IMG/VR virus record: IMGVR_UViG_3300005513_000011
Location: 1 to 38,242 of that record
From: a virus
Length of the DNA: 38,242 nt
Direction: 5' to 3' (one strand)
Positions within the stretch are counted from its first letter, which is position 1. Each line of letters begins with the position of its first letter. Shown here in pieces: positions 23,157 through 30,231 of the stretch. Made by a program: the position numbers and the translations under genes. A model generated the notes under the pieces. It did not search any database, was not told the origin of the DNA, and worked only from the letters and a program-made list of their open reading frames with translations.

Positions 23157-23387
23157 TTACTCCTTGAGTTGCTCGAACTCGCCGTGAGCCTTGAGCGTTT
23201 TCAGCGCCACATCGTCGGCGCTATCGACCGTGACCTTGTTTTTCGCCACCGCAAGCGTGCGGCCGTCCGGCAGGACGACCGTGCGCGAGGTGTAGAGCGT
23301 GTCGCGAAAGGTCACGGACATGGGCATCAGCACAGGGCTGATGGAGGTGGACTCAGACGCAGTGGATTCATCTTGATGTTTGGCCAT
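23157..23387 (-). CDS. Small protein between V and W, unknown
   Basis: This 76-residue protein (MAKHQDESTASEST...) has a Ser/Thr-rich polar start and a compact C-terminal part. That part includes V-V-L-P-D-G-R-T-L-A-V-A-K-N-K-V-T-V and ends in Q-L-K-E. I chose ATG 23387 over 23402 because GGAG lies 5 bases upstream of it. No membrane segment. I do not recognise it; the position between spike and wedge genes suggests a small baseplate or assembly role. A terminator lies just upstream (23404-23426). Confidence 0.75.
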   Translation of the reverse strand: MAKHQDESTASESTSISPVLMPMSVTFRDTLYTSRTVVLPDGRTLAVAKNKVTVDSADDVALKTLKAHGEFEQLKE

Positions 23388-23403
23388 GGGGACTCCAGGC
23401 ATG

Positions 23404-23426
23404 AAAAAGCCCGCACGCGGCGGGCT
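23404..23426 (-). terminator. Intrinsic terminator downstream of spike gene
   Basis: AGCCCGC (23408-23414) pairs perfectly with GCGGGCT (23420-23426) around a 5-base loop, with TTTTT following on the - strand. It lies between gpV and the small gene, inside the late operon. Confidence 0.75.
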
Positions 23427-23440
23427 GCATAAATGTTGAG

Positions 23441-24028
23441 TTAGTGCTTGTGATGATTGTCACTCTGGCCGGTGGCCAGAATATCGGCATCGCTGGTGAT
23501 GCTCTGGGTAGCGTGCAACGGGCCGTCGATGTTGACCTGGCCTTTGATGTTCACAATACCCTCCAGATCGATCGTTCCGGACTTCACGGCGACGGCATTG
23601 TCGGTGACTTCGGCCTGAGTTGATCCGACCTTGATCGTGACGGTACCGCTCGGCACGCTGATGTTGTAACTGCTCGTCTGCCAGTCGTAGACCAGAGATC
23701 CTCCATCGTCGAAACGCCAGACTTCAACGTGATCGCGATTGTCCGGAGGCGCGCCGCCATTTCCATAAAGGCCGGGAATGAATGTGCCCTGCGCCACCTC
23801 GCCACTGGCACTGATCAGGGTGCCCTGCTCGTTGAGGCTCGGCGCCCGCCAGTGCCGCGCCTTGCCGGCGGCGATGCTGTGCCAGCGTACCCAGCCACTG
23901 ACCCATTCACCGTCCGACACCCGGCACACCGGTGGTGACGCTGCGAGATCCACCGCCACGACATAGCAGTCCTTCACAAGCCCAGCGAGCATGCGGTCAT
24001 GCTGGGCGCTCACATAGCCACCACTCAT
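23441..24028 (-). CDS. P2 gpV-like baseplate spike
   Basis: This 195-residue protein has an OB-fold part (about residues 15-110: V-C-R-V-S-D-G-x-W-V-S-G-W-V-R-W, then L-I-S-A-S-G-E-x-A-Q-G-T-F-I-P-G-L-Y-G-N). A beta-helix follows, with short I-x-V/I-x-G repeats (I-D-L-E-G-I-V-N-I-K-G-Q-V-N-I-D-G). It ends in S-D-N-H-H-K-H, fitting the iron-binding H-x-H tip of gpV-type membrane-piercing needles. It overlaps the upstream gene as ATGA. Confidence 0.93.
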   Translation of the reverse strand: MSGGYVSAQHDRMLAGLVKDCYVVAVDLAASPPVCRVSDGEWVSGWVRWHSIAAGKARHWRAPSLNEQGTLISASGEVAQGTFIPGLYGNGGAPPDNRDHVEVWRFDDGGSLVYDWQTSSYNISVPSGTVTIKVGSTQAEVTDNAVAVKSGTIDLEGIVNIKGQVNIDGPLHATQSITSDADILATGQSDNHHKH

Positions 24029-24564
24029 GCCAGACTCTCCGGCGCAAAGTACTTGTCCAGGTTGGCTGGCCCCGCATCAGGGTCAACGCCTAACAGCAGC
24101 GTACCCGGTGGCTGATCTGGCCACGGCCATTGCGCTTCACCGAGGTAGATTTGCTGCGTCCATTCCACGACCCAGACCGTGTAGCCGTCCAGCTCTGGCT
24201 TGGTCCAGTCCGGCATGGCCTGAACGAACTCGGCCGGTTCGACCTCGACGCCCCAGCACTGCATGCGCAGCAACGCGGCGAGGTGGCCCGCCAGGAACAC
24301 CGCTTGTTGATGATGATCCGACTGAATCGGATCGGTGATCACCCGTGCCTCGAACTTGCAGGCCAAGCCGGTTTCACCGGTTCCCGGATCGAGACCCGGC
24401 TCCATCTCAGCCAGTTCGATCAGCATCGCTGGCAGCGGCAAGCGATCCAAATCATTCGGCCACATGCACACCGCCTGCAGGCCCGGGAAGTGTTCCTGAA
24501 TGCGCCGCTCGATGGCGTGATACAGCTGTTCAAGACTGAACGGCTCGTCGACTTGATCCGTCAC
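24025..24564 (-). CDS. Unrecognised tail/connector protein
   Basis: This 179-residue acidic soluble protein starts M-T-D-Q-V-D-E-P-F-S-L-E-Q-L-Y-H-A-I-E-R-R-I. A conserved-looking core follows (L-P-A-M-L-I-E-L-A-E-M-E-P-G). The end is Trp/Pro-rich (Q-W-P-W-P-D-Q-P-P-G-T-L-L-L-G). No enzyme motif is visible. It lies between the Z-like gene and the spike, overlaps the spike by ATGA, and follows the Z-like gene immediately. A tail completion or neck role similar to Mu gp37-type proteins is possible but not shown. Confidence 0.8.
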   Translation of the reverse strand: MTDQVDEPFSLEQLYHAIERRIQEHFPGLQAVCMWPNDLDRLPLPAMLIELAEMEPGLDPGTGETGLACKFEARVITDPIQSDHHQQAVFLAGHLAALLRMQCWGVEVEPAEFVQAMPDWTKPELDGYTVWVVEWTQQIYLGEAQWPWPDQPPGTLLLGVDPDAGPANLDKYFAPESLA

Positions 24565-24565
24565 G

Positions 24566-25222
24566 TCATTTCCCCTTCAAGTGCTTCTGCACTTCGAAAT
24601 TGAGTTCCTGCTGCAGGACATGCACCAGATGTTCGTCAGCCTTGCGTACCCAGCTCTCGAAATGCGGGCGAGCCTGCTCCAACGACACCTTGGCCTTGGC
24701 CAGCGGGAAGCGGTTGTCGTGTTCGGCGATCCAGCCCGAACTCGCGCCGACCGCCCTGCTGACATCGCTGCCGGGATAATCGCTCGCCCTGAAGTGCTTG
24801 CTGCCGGTACGGATCCAGACGTCTGCGCTGTTGCCGTAGACCTTTTTGAAGAACGCACCTTGAAAGCGCCTGCCGGCCACCGAGACACCGGAGCGACTCT
24901 GCCGAGGCCGGCCTATGCGACTGGCCTCCATGGCATTGAGACCGAACCACAATTTGCCGCTGTTGGCCCCGCCACTGACCGGGTAGGCCCGCAGCCGTTG
25001 CCGCACCGCTGCAACCGCAATGCGTTCCTGCCGGCCGATGGCGCGGGCGATGTGTGTGGCAAGCCAACGCAGGGTTTTGTTGATGGCTCGGCGCTGGGCG
25101 TTGGCGGCTGCTTTTGGCAGCACGGCGGCAAAGTCCTGAAAGGCTTTCAGGTCCGCCGCCGAGGTCGGCAGCGAGATCATCCCGCCGCCGGCCGAGGGTT
25201 TGAAGTAACTGCCAACGCTCAT
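24566..25222 (-). CDS. Minor tail protein Z-like (tail completion)
   Basis: This 218-residue basic protein resembles the lambda gpZ family: A-A-N-A-Q-R-R-A-I-N-K-T-L-R-W-L-A-T-H-I-A-R near the start, and I-P-L-A-K-A-like R-F-P-L-A-K-A-K-V-S near the end. gpZ acts at the end of the tail that meets the head. ATG 25222 overlaps the stop of the upstream gene. It marks the change from lambda-type head/neck genes to P2-type tail genes. Confidence 0.8.
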   Translation of the reverse strand: MSVGSYFKPSAGGGMISLPTSAADLKAFQDFAAVLPKAAANAQRRAINKTLRWLATHIARAIGRQERIAVAAVRQRLRAYPVSGGANSGKLWFGLNAMEASRIGRPRQSRSGVSVAGRRFQGAFFKKVYGNSADVWIRTGSKHFRASDYPGSDVSRAVGASSGWIAEHDNRFPLAKAKVSLEQARPHFESWVRKADEHLVHVLQQELNFEVQKHLKGK

Positions 25223-25536
25223 GCTTTAGGCCTCAATAGCAATGCCACCCAGCCTGAGCCATCTGGCTCAAGTTTGACCAAGTCGTACTGGCCTCCCCCG
25301 TCTTGCTTTGCAAGATCAACGACCACCAGCTTTCCTGGCTCTAAACCTGCAGCATCGACGACGCGAATCTCAAATTGCGGCTCGCGCAACGCGGTGTTGA
25401 TTCGCCCCATGCGCGGCTGCAACCAAGGCGCGGAAAAGAATCCGGCGATCTCTCGACCGCTGACCGTTGCCATATCGCCCAAGCCATCCAGAATCAAGGC
25501 ATCCATGTCGTCGCTCAATTCGCGAAAGCCCATCAC
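25219..25536 (-). CDS. Head-tail attachment protein (lambda FII-like)
   Basis: This 105-residue protein sits in the lambda FII position. It has D-A-L-I-L-D-G-L-G-D-x-A-T-V-S-G near the start and a C-terminal G-S-G-W-V-A-L-L-L-R-P end. FII-type proteins fill the lower ring of the head connector where the tail docks. ATG 25536 or the next codon start could be used. Overlaps both neighbours by a few bases. Confidence 0.75.
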   Translation of the reverse strand: MMGFRELSDDMDALILDGLGDMATVSGREIAGFFSAPWLQPRMGRINTALREPQFEIRVVDAAGLEPGKLVVVDLAKQDGGGQYDLVKLEPDGSGWVALLLRPKA

Positions 25537-25751
25537 TCACCTCCGCTGTCTTCGTCCTCATTGGCAACGTCCGACAGTTGGCGCAGCAGTTCTTGTGCTC
25601 GCGGATCCTTGAGCGGGGCGATACGCCCCTCAGCGAGTAACGCTTCCTCGATTTCTTTATTCGGCGGACTGTATGGCTCGCCCTTTACGACAACGACACG
25701 GCCATCCTGCACGCAACCATCGATCACCAGAAACTCGGCTTTCTTGGCCAT
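25533..25751 (-). CDS. Small protein downstream of capsid gene (lambda FI position)
   Basis: This 72-residue protein is MAKKAEFLVIDGCVQDGRVV..., with an acidic tail (N-E-D-E-D-S-G-G-E). ATG 25751 is chosen because the 20 upstream codons lie within the capsid gene. The position between capsid E and FII-like genes is that of lambda FI or a small head-completion protein. No family is recognised with certainty. Confidence 0.75.
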   Translation of the reverse strand: MAKKAEFLVIDGCVQDGRVVVVKGEPYSPPNKEIEEALLAEGRIAPLKDPRAQELLRQLSDVANEDEDSGGE

Positions 25752-25752
25752 G

Positions 25753-26781
25753 TCACACCACCTTGGCGTAGATGAAGGCATCCGGTTCGAGCAGGCCAGC
25801 CAATGCTGCACTCTGGAGCTTCAGCCAACGAGCGCTTGGCTCTTGGGTCACCCAGCTTTTCGGGAAGCGCGCCGCTTCGACCAAGCCGCTTTCCACGGCT
25901 TCCAGATCCTGGATCGCGCCATACAACATGGCGTTGCGCGTCGAAGTCGAACCAAGAATCAGGCCGCCAGCCGGAATCATCGGCTGTTCTTCTTCGTCGT
26001 CATCCAGGTACCACTCGTCATAGCCATAAAGGTCGACGCCGGGATCATTCAGATAGCCGAGGTACGTCACACCGTCGGGCAGCTCCTCGGGTTTGATTAG
26101 CCCCATATCCACACGGCGAGTATTGAGCTGTTTCATCACCGTTGCGTTCGACTGGAAGGCATCCAGAGCCTCACCGCTCATGGCGACGGTGTTGGCTGTA
26201 CGTCCAGAGTCCTTGGCGATTTTGCGTTTCCAGCCACGCAGATTGGCAATAGGGTCACCGTCAGAACTGTTCCATTGCCCGCTGCCCAAGCTGATCTTGT
26301 GATCACTGGACATCAGGAAGTCGATCGTGTCGTCCACGCCTTCGCCGATCACGCGGACTTTGCCGGTGGTGAGGGCTTGAGCACACATCCACTCCTCACG
26401 GCGTACGATTTCATCGTCCAAGTCACGCAGATCCTTGCCGAGCAACTGCCCTGCCCGCTCCAATGGAGTACGCGAAGAAAACGGGTTGTCACCCGCCGAA
26501 CGCTTGAGTACCAACTCGGCAGTGGTTTCGCGCTTGGGTTGGATGTAAGGCGGGGTGTAGTTGCTGGTGGTGTAGCCCTCACGCAACGACACACTGCCAG
26601 GCAGACGCGGGTGAACAAAGGGAGCCATTTTTCGCTTGCCTTTGATAATGTCGATGTCGACCGTTTTGGTCGGGAACGTCACTGGGCTGCCACCGTTGAA
26701 AAACGTGTTCAACAAAAAACGGCGCGCAGTCGGCATCTGCTCAACCGCTTCGAGCATGGTGCGGGTATCAAAAATATCCAT
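25753..26781 (-). CDS. Major capsid protein (lambda gpE family)
   Basis: This 342-residue protein matches the lambda E family in length and pattern. Early: P-T-A-R-R-F-L-L-N-T-F-F. Then A-P-F-V-H-P-R-L-P-G, then Y-x-P-P-Y-I-Q-P-K, then L-G-K-D-L-R-D-L-D-D-E-I-V-R-R-E-E-W-M. Late: A-R-F-P-K-S-W-V-T-Q-E-P-S-A-R-W-L-K-L-Q-S-A-A-L. It has the HK97 fold by family. It follows the decoration protein gene, as in lambda. Confidence 0.96.
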   Translation of the reverse strand: MDIFDTRTMLEAVEQMPTARRFLLNTFFNGGSPVTFPTKTVDIDIIKGKRKMAPFVHPRLPGSVSLREGYTTSNYTPPYIQPKRETTAELVLKRSAGDNPFSSRTPLERAGQLLGKDLRDLDDEIVRREEWMCAQALTTGKVRVIGEGVDDTIDFLMSSDHKISLGSGQWNSSDGDPIANLRGWKRKIAKDSGRTANTVAMSGEALDAFQSNATVMKQLNTRRVDMGLIKPEELPDGVTYLGYLNDPGVDLYGYDEWYLDDDEEEQPMIPAGGLILGSTSTRNAMLYGAIQDLEAVESGLVEAARFPKSWVTQEPSARWLKLQSAALAGLLEPDAFIYAKVV

Positions 26782-26794
26782 TTAGAACTCCGAA

Positions 26795-27145
26795 TTAACG
26801 AACGAACAGGCTCAGGGCACGTAGCGCGGCTTTCGCCTGCGCCAGGGTGAAGCCCTCGCCGAGAGTGAGTTGGCTGGCCAGCACTTCGCCGGTCAGGCGG
26901 ATAGGCGCGATCTGCGCACCTTTGGTCGAATCGGTGGCCTGATCGAGGATTGCCAGTGGCGTCTCGGAACCATCAGTTGCTGCCGCTTTGGCCAGGACAA
27001 ACTCACCACTGGTTTTGACCTGACCGAGGACGGCGCCACGGTTGAGTTTTTGTCCGGAAGCAATCACGACGGTATCGATGATCACTGGAAAGGCGCCCGC
27101 CGACAGTTGGTCGGGGACGTAGGTTTGGCGTTCAGGATTACTCAT
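26795..27145 (-). CDS. Head decoration protein (lambda gpD family)
   Basis: This 116-residue protein is MSNPERQTYVPDQLSAGAFPV.... It has the G-x-x-L-x-R-G-A-V-L-G-Q-V core and a T-G-E-V-L-A-S-Q-L-T-L-G-E-G segment. It stabilises the expanded capsid as trimers. ATG 27145 is chosen because GGAG lies 6 bases upstream; the ATG at 27157 has none. Confidence 0.92.
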   Translation of the reverse strand: MSNPERQTYVPDQLSAGAFPVIIDTVVIASGQKLNRGAVLGQVKTSGEFVLAKAAATDGSETPLAILDQATDSTKGAQIAPIRLTGEVLASQLTLGEGFTLAQAKAALRALSLFVR

Positions 27146-27157
27146 GAGGATCTCCAA

Positions 27158-27559
27158 TCAGCGGCGCGAGGCGCCTTCAACAATGGCGTTCACAACTGCT
27201 TTACGTTCACCCTGAGCCGCATCGCCCGTCGGAGTAGATGTCGACGCGCCGGTGGCATCAGCCTTGATCGCACTCAGTGAAATACCGCGATCCTGCGCCG
27301 CCTTAAACAGCTGCAGAGCGGTGGCCTCGACCGAGGTGCCGGAATCGATGGCGGCGGCGATCTCGGTCTCGAAACCCTTGCTGGCCATGGCGTTGATACC
27401 TGTGATGCGCTGTCGCTCGGCGGTAGCACCCTCCTCACGGCTTTGGGTGCGAACACTCTCAAGATCCGGTTGACCGGCTTGAGCGATCTCGATGGTTTGC
27501 GGATCCGTGCCGGCGGCCAGCGCCTCACGCAACTCCGCCGTGCTGCTGACGGTGGTCAT
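27158..27559 (-). CDS. Nested scaffold protein (lambda Nu3-like), internal start in protease gene
   Basis: The protease gene has an in-frame ATG at 27559 (residue 278), preceded by CGAGGAAA, a good ribosome binding site with a 9-base spacer. The resulting 133-residue product (MTTVSSTAELREALAAG...) is helical, low in aromatics and ends basic (E-G-A-S-R-R). This is what a scaffold looks like and mirrors lambda C/Nu3. Inferred from arrangement, not from recognised scaffold similarity. Confidence 0.65.
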   Translation of the reverse strand: MTTVSSTAELREALAAGTDPQTIEIAQAGQPDLESVRTQSREEGATAERQRITGINAMASKGFETEIAAAIDSGTSVEATALQLFKAAQDRGISLSAIKADATGASTSTPTGDAAQGERKAVVNAIVEGASRR

Positions 27560-28390
27560 GTTGTATTTCCTCGGTTGGGTTGCGGCCGGTTTGGCCAGTT
27601 CTGTAATCAATGTTTCGAGTGAGCCAAGACGGTGGGCCAAGCCGGACTCAACGGCGGCGGCGCCCACGCGCAAACCGCCGAAGTCGCCCATCTCGGGAAC
27701 GCGCTCAGGATCCACCCCCAGGTTGCGGGCCACCTTGGCCACGAACACGTCGCCCATGGCGTCGACCGTCTCGCCGACCTTGGCCCGACCTTCTTCGGTG
27801 GCCAGATCCACTCGCTTGTTGGGCGCGTTGCGACTGACGATCTGGTAGCGCTTGCGACCGTTGGCTTCTTCACCGCCGACGACAGCCTCGACGACTACAC
27901 CGATGCTGCCGGCGAGTGCGGTTTCGTCGATAACGATCTCGCTGGCCGCTGAAGCAATCCAATAAGCCGCGCTGGCACCAGTGCCGCCGATGTAGGCGAC
28001 AATGCGTTTACGATCACGGGCCGAATGGATCTGGTCTGCCAGCTCGTTGATGCCAGCCGCTACGCCGCCAGGGCTGTCGATGTTCAGGATGATTGCACTG
28101 ACCTTGGGATCATCCAGCGCCGTTTGCAGGTCGGTGGCTAACACCTGAGTGCTCGTCGCGCCGCTGATCTCAGTGAAGAGATTGGCGTAACGAAACACTG
28201 GGCCAACCACCGGAATGATGGCCACGCCATTGCGCACACTGACGGTGCGGCTGTTATCCAGCCGCATGCCGGTGCGGGTTTCCAGCGCTGCCGGATCGCC
28301 CATCCGATCTGCAATGGTCAGCAGGTTGTCCAGGGCGCCAGGCAGCATCAGCCAAGGCTGCGATGCAGCCAGCTCAAATGCGCGGGGCAT
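27158..28390 (-). CDS. S49-family capsid maturation protease (lambda gpC-like) with scaffold domain
   Basis: This 410-residue protein is an SppA/ClpP-fold protease (residues about 50-260). It carries I-L-N-I-D-S-P-G-G-V, G-A-S-A-A-Y-W-I-A-S-A-A (nucleophile Ser140), and G-S-I-G-V-V. A Lys near residue 192 would complete the Ser/Lys dyad. The C-terminal ~130 residues are a helical scaffold, also produced separately from an internal start (see 27158-27559). It cleaves scaffold and portal during prohead maturation. ATG 28390 follows GAGGAA. Confidence 0.93.
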   Translation of the reverse strand: MPRAFELAASQPWLMLPGALDNLLTIADRMGDPAALETRTGMRLDNSRTVSVRNGVAIIPVVGPVFRYANLFTEISGATSTQVLATDLQTALDDPKVSAIILNIDSPGGVAAGINELADQIHSARDRKRIVAYIGGTGASAAYWIASAASEIVIDETALAGSIGVVVEAVVGGEEANGRKRYQIVSRNAPNKRVDLATEEGRAKVGETVDAMGDVFVAKVARNLGVDPERVPEMGDFGGLRVGAAAVESGLAHRLGSLETLITELAKPAATQPRKYNMTTVSSTAELREALAAGTDPQTIEIAQAGQPDLESVRTQSREEGATAERQRITGINAMASKGFETEIAAAIDSGTSVEATALQLFKAAQDRGISLSAIKADATGASTSTPTGDAAQGERKAVVNAIVEGASRR

Positions 28391-28392
28391 GG

Positions 28393-30003
28393 TTATTCCT
28401 CGTTGGGGTTATTGGGCGGTGGAGTTTCCTGCTCGCGTCCTTTGGGCAGGACATGCAGGCCATCCTTGCGGCGTTGCTCGACCTCGCGGACACGCTGTCG
28501 GTACACCTGCTGCCACGGTTCACCGGTCATTGCGGCTGTTTCCAGCGTTTCATTGCTGACGCCGATTTCGATGCGCTTGCCGGCGGCGTTGGCTTCCTTG
28601 AGTTCATCAATAGCGCCACGGGCCGGACCGATCCAGATCGCTTGGCAGTACGCTTTGCGTTTTGCGGGATCGGCGTAGCCCGGCAATTTGATCAGCCCCC
28701 TCGCCACCGCTTCATCAATCAGCAGCTCTCGACTGGGCTGACAGAAGTCACAGATCAGCCACCAACGACGCAGGCTGTAGAACCGCCACGCCTGCAACAT
28801 GGCGGCGCGAGCCGCGCTATAGCTGCTGCTGTAATGCAGCAAAAGCTCTTCCATTGGCTGTTCGAGCGCGGCGCCAATTTCCTTAACTACGGCGGTAAAG
28901 AACGGATCGAATTGCGCGTTGGGGCGCGCTGGGTTTGCGATCACTGGCTCTTCACCTTGGCCCAAATCGACAATGGCGCCCTCGCCCAAGGCCAACTCAC
29001 CATCGCCGGTGGTGTCGCCTCCAACGCCGTCACCTTCGTTGGCCAGTGCCGTCAGCGGCAGATTGCCCACCTGAAAGTCATTGGTCTTTTTGATGAACAC
29101 GGTGAACATCGCCGAGATCACCGCCGCCATCAGTTCGGCACTGCTGTAGCGCTCCAACTTCTGCAGCGGCTCCAGCACCGGAGCCAAATAGGGCGCGCCA
29201 CGCTTTTGCCCTGGCCGCTCCTTGTCCGCCATGACGTGCATCACACGGCGCCGGCCAGTGGCCTCTCCGAAGGCCGGCAACCGTTCCCACTTGAGCGCTT
29301 GGCCGGAGGTGTATTCGTTCTGGTAGCCGCTGCAGACGTGATAGGCCACCGGCGCGCCGAGACGGTCAAACTCGACACCGTCCACCAGGTTAACGCCATC
29401 CAGTTGCCCAGCCGGGTTGCACACCCGATCTGACTCGATCAATTGCAGCCGAGTACTGAACACACAGCCAGGACGCTCATCGTCGGGACTGGCCACCAAT
29501 ACATCACCGCCTACCATCGACGAGATCAACACCAATGCCTGTAGCTGGTAGTGATTGAGCGACGCCTCGGCGTCACACTCCCGAGGGTCATCGGCATACA
29601 ACGACCACAAACGATCAAGCTGAGCGTTGATTGCATCGGCCTGTAGTTCGTCGAGGCCAAGCGCGTCATGGTCGATCTGTGCGCGGCAAACCAGCCCGGT
29701 GCCAACGACGTTGGTACGTAAGCGAGTGATGGCTGCACGGGCGATCAGGTGATTGCGCATGGCATCCCGCGAACGAGCTACCAGCATTCGCCGCTCATTC
29801 TGATTGAGATCCCGACGCGGGCTACCAAGACCGGGTATCCAGCTGGCCATGCTACGCAGCACCCGGGAGGCACCGCGCCACCGAGTCTCAACACCGCCAC
29901 CGCCGCCTTGAGCGACGATAGGTCGGGCTTCGTTTGCCGACTTGGCGAGCTTGATCGCCTCACGCATCAACAACTCAGCCGGGTCTTTTCGAAAAAATCC
30001 CAT
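28393..30003 (-). CDS. Portal protein (lambda gpB family)
   Basis: This 536-residue protein matches the lambda portal family. It has D-L-N-Q-N-E-R-R-M-L-V-A-R-S-R-D-A-M-R-N near the start, then I-T-R-L-R-T-N-V-V-G-T-G-L, and P-M-E-E-L-L-L-H-Y-S-S-S-Y-S-A-A-R-A-A-M-L-Q in the later half. A dodecamer forms the DNA entry channel. The extreme C-terminus is Pro/Asn-rich and may be trimmed by the S49 protease, by analogy with lambda. Start ATG 30003 with weak GAAGA upstream. Confidence 0.96.
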   Translation of the reverse strand: MGFFRKDPAELLMREAIKLAKSANEARPIVAQGGGGGVETRWRGASRVLRSMASWIPGLGSPRRDLNQNERRMLVARSRDAMRNHLIARAAITRLRTNVVGTGLVCRAQIDHDALGLDELQADAINAQLDRLWSLYADDPRECDAEASLNHYQLQALVLISSMVGGDVLVASPDDERPGCVFSTRLQLIESDRVCNPAGQLDGVNLVDGVEFDRLGAPVAYHVCSGYQNEYTSGQALKWERLPAFGEATGRRRVMHVMADKERPGQKRGAPYLAPVLEPLQKLERYSSAELMAAVISAMFTVFIKKTNDFQVGNLPLTALANEGDGVGGDTTGDGELALGEGAIVDLGQGEEPVIANPARPNAQFDPFFTAVVKEIGAALEQPMEELLLHYSSSYSAARAAMLQAWRFYSLRRWWLICDFCQPSRELLIDEAVARGLIKLPGYADPAKRKAYCQAIWIGPARGAIDELKEANAAGKRIEIGVSNETLETAAMTGEPWQQVYRQRVREVEQRRKDGLHVLPKGREQETPPPNNPNEE

Positions 30004-30005
30004 AG

Positions 30006-30221
30006 TCAGATCTTCATGTAGGAGATGCGGTTACGGCCGCGTCCCTGTTGTTGGGCCTGTTCCAGCGCGACCTCCTTCGCGTATTGCTGCTCTAGCAGGC
30101 GAAGGCTGTTCAGCTCGGCGCGATACAGTTCGCGATCCGCACGACGCAAGCGCTGGCCTTTCTTCAGGACGTCAGAGATCGCCGCCCGGACTTCCGCGAG
30201 GCGCTGTTGTGCGTCTGTCAT
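30006..30221 (-). CDS. Head-tail joining protein (lambda gpW-like)
   Basis: This 71-residue protein is MTDAQQRLAEVRAAISDVLK.... It has two helices and Y-R-A-E-L-N-S-L-R-L-L-E-Q-Q-Y-A, the size and place of lambda gpW. It plugs the portal after packaging. ATG 30221 follows AGGA (8-base spacer); the longer frame reads into terminase and is rejected. Overlaps the terminase end by 11 codons or fewer only in the rejected version. Confidence 0.88.
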   Translation of the reverse strand: MTDAQQRLAEVRAAISDVLKKGQRLRRADRELYRAELNSLRLLEQQYAKEVALEQAQQQGRGRNRISYMKI

Positions 30222-30231
30222 GTTTGTTTTC

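Noticed and set aside
24581-25612. 343-residue + strand open frame
   Set aside because: Antisense to the Z-like and FII-like genes; no recognisable motif.
28363-29433. 356-residue + strand open frame
   Set aside because: Antisense to the portal gene, which has clear family motifs; GC-rich shadow.
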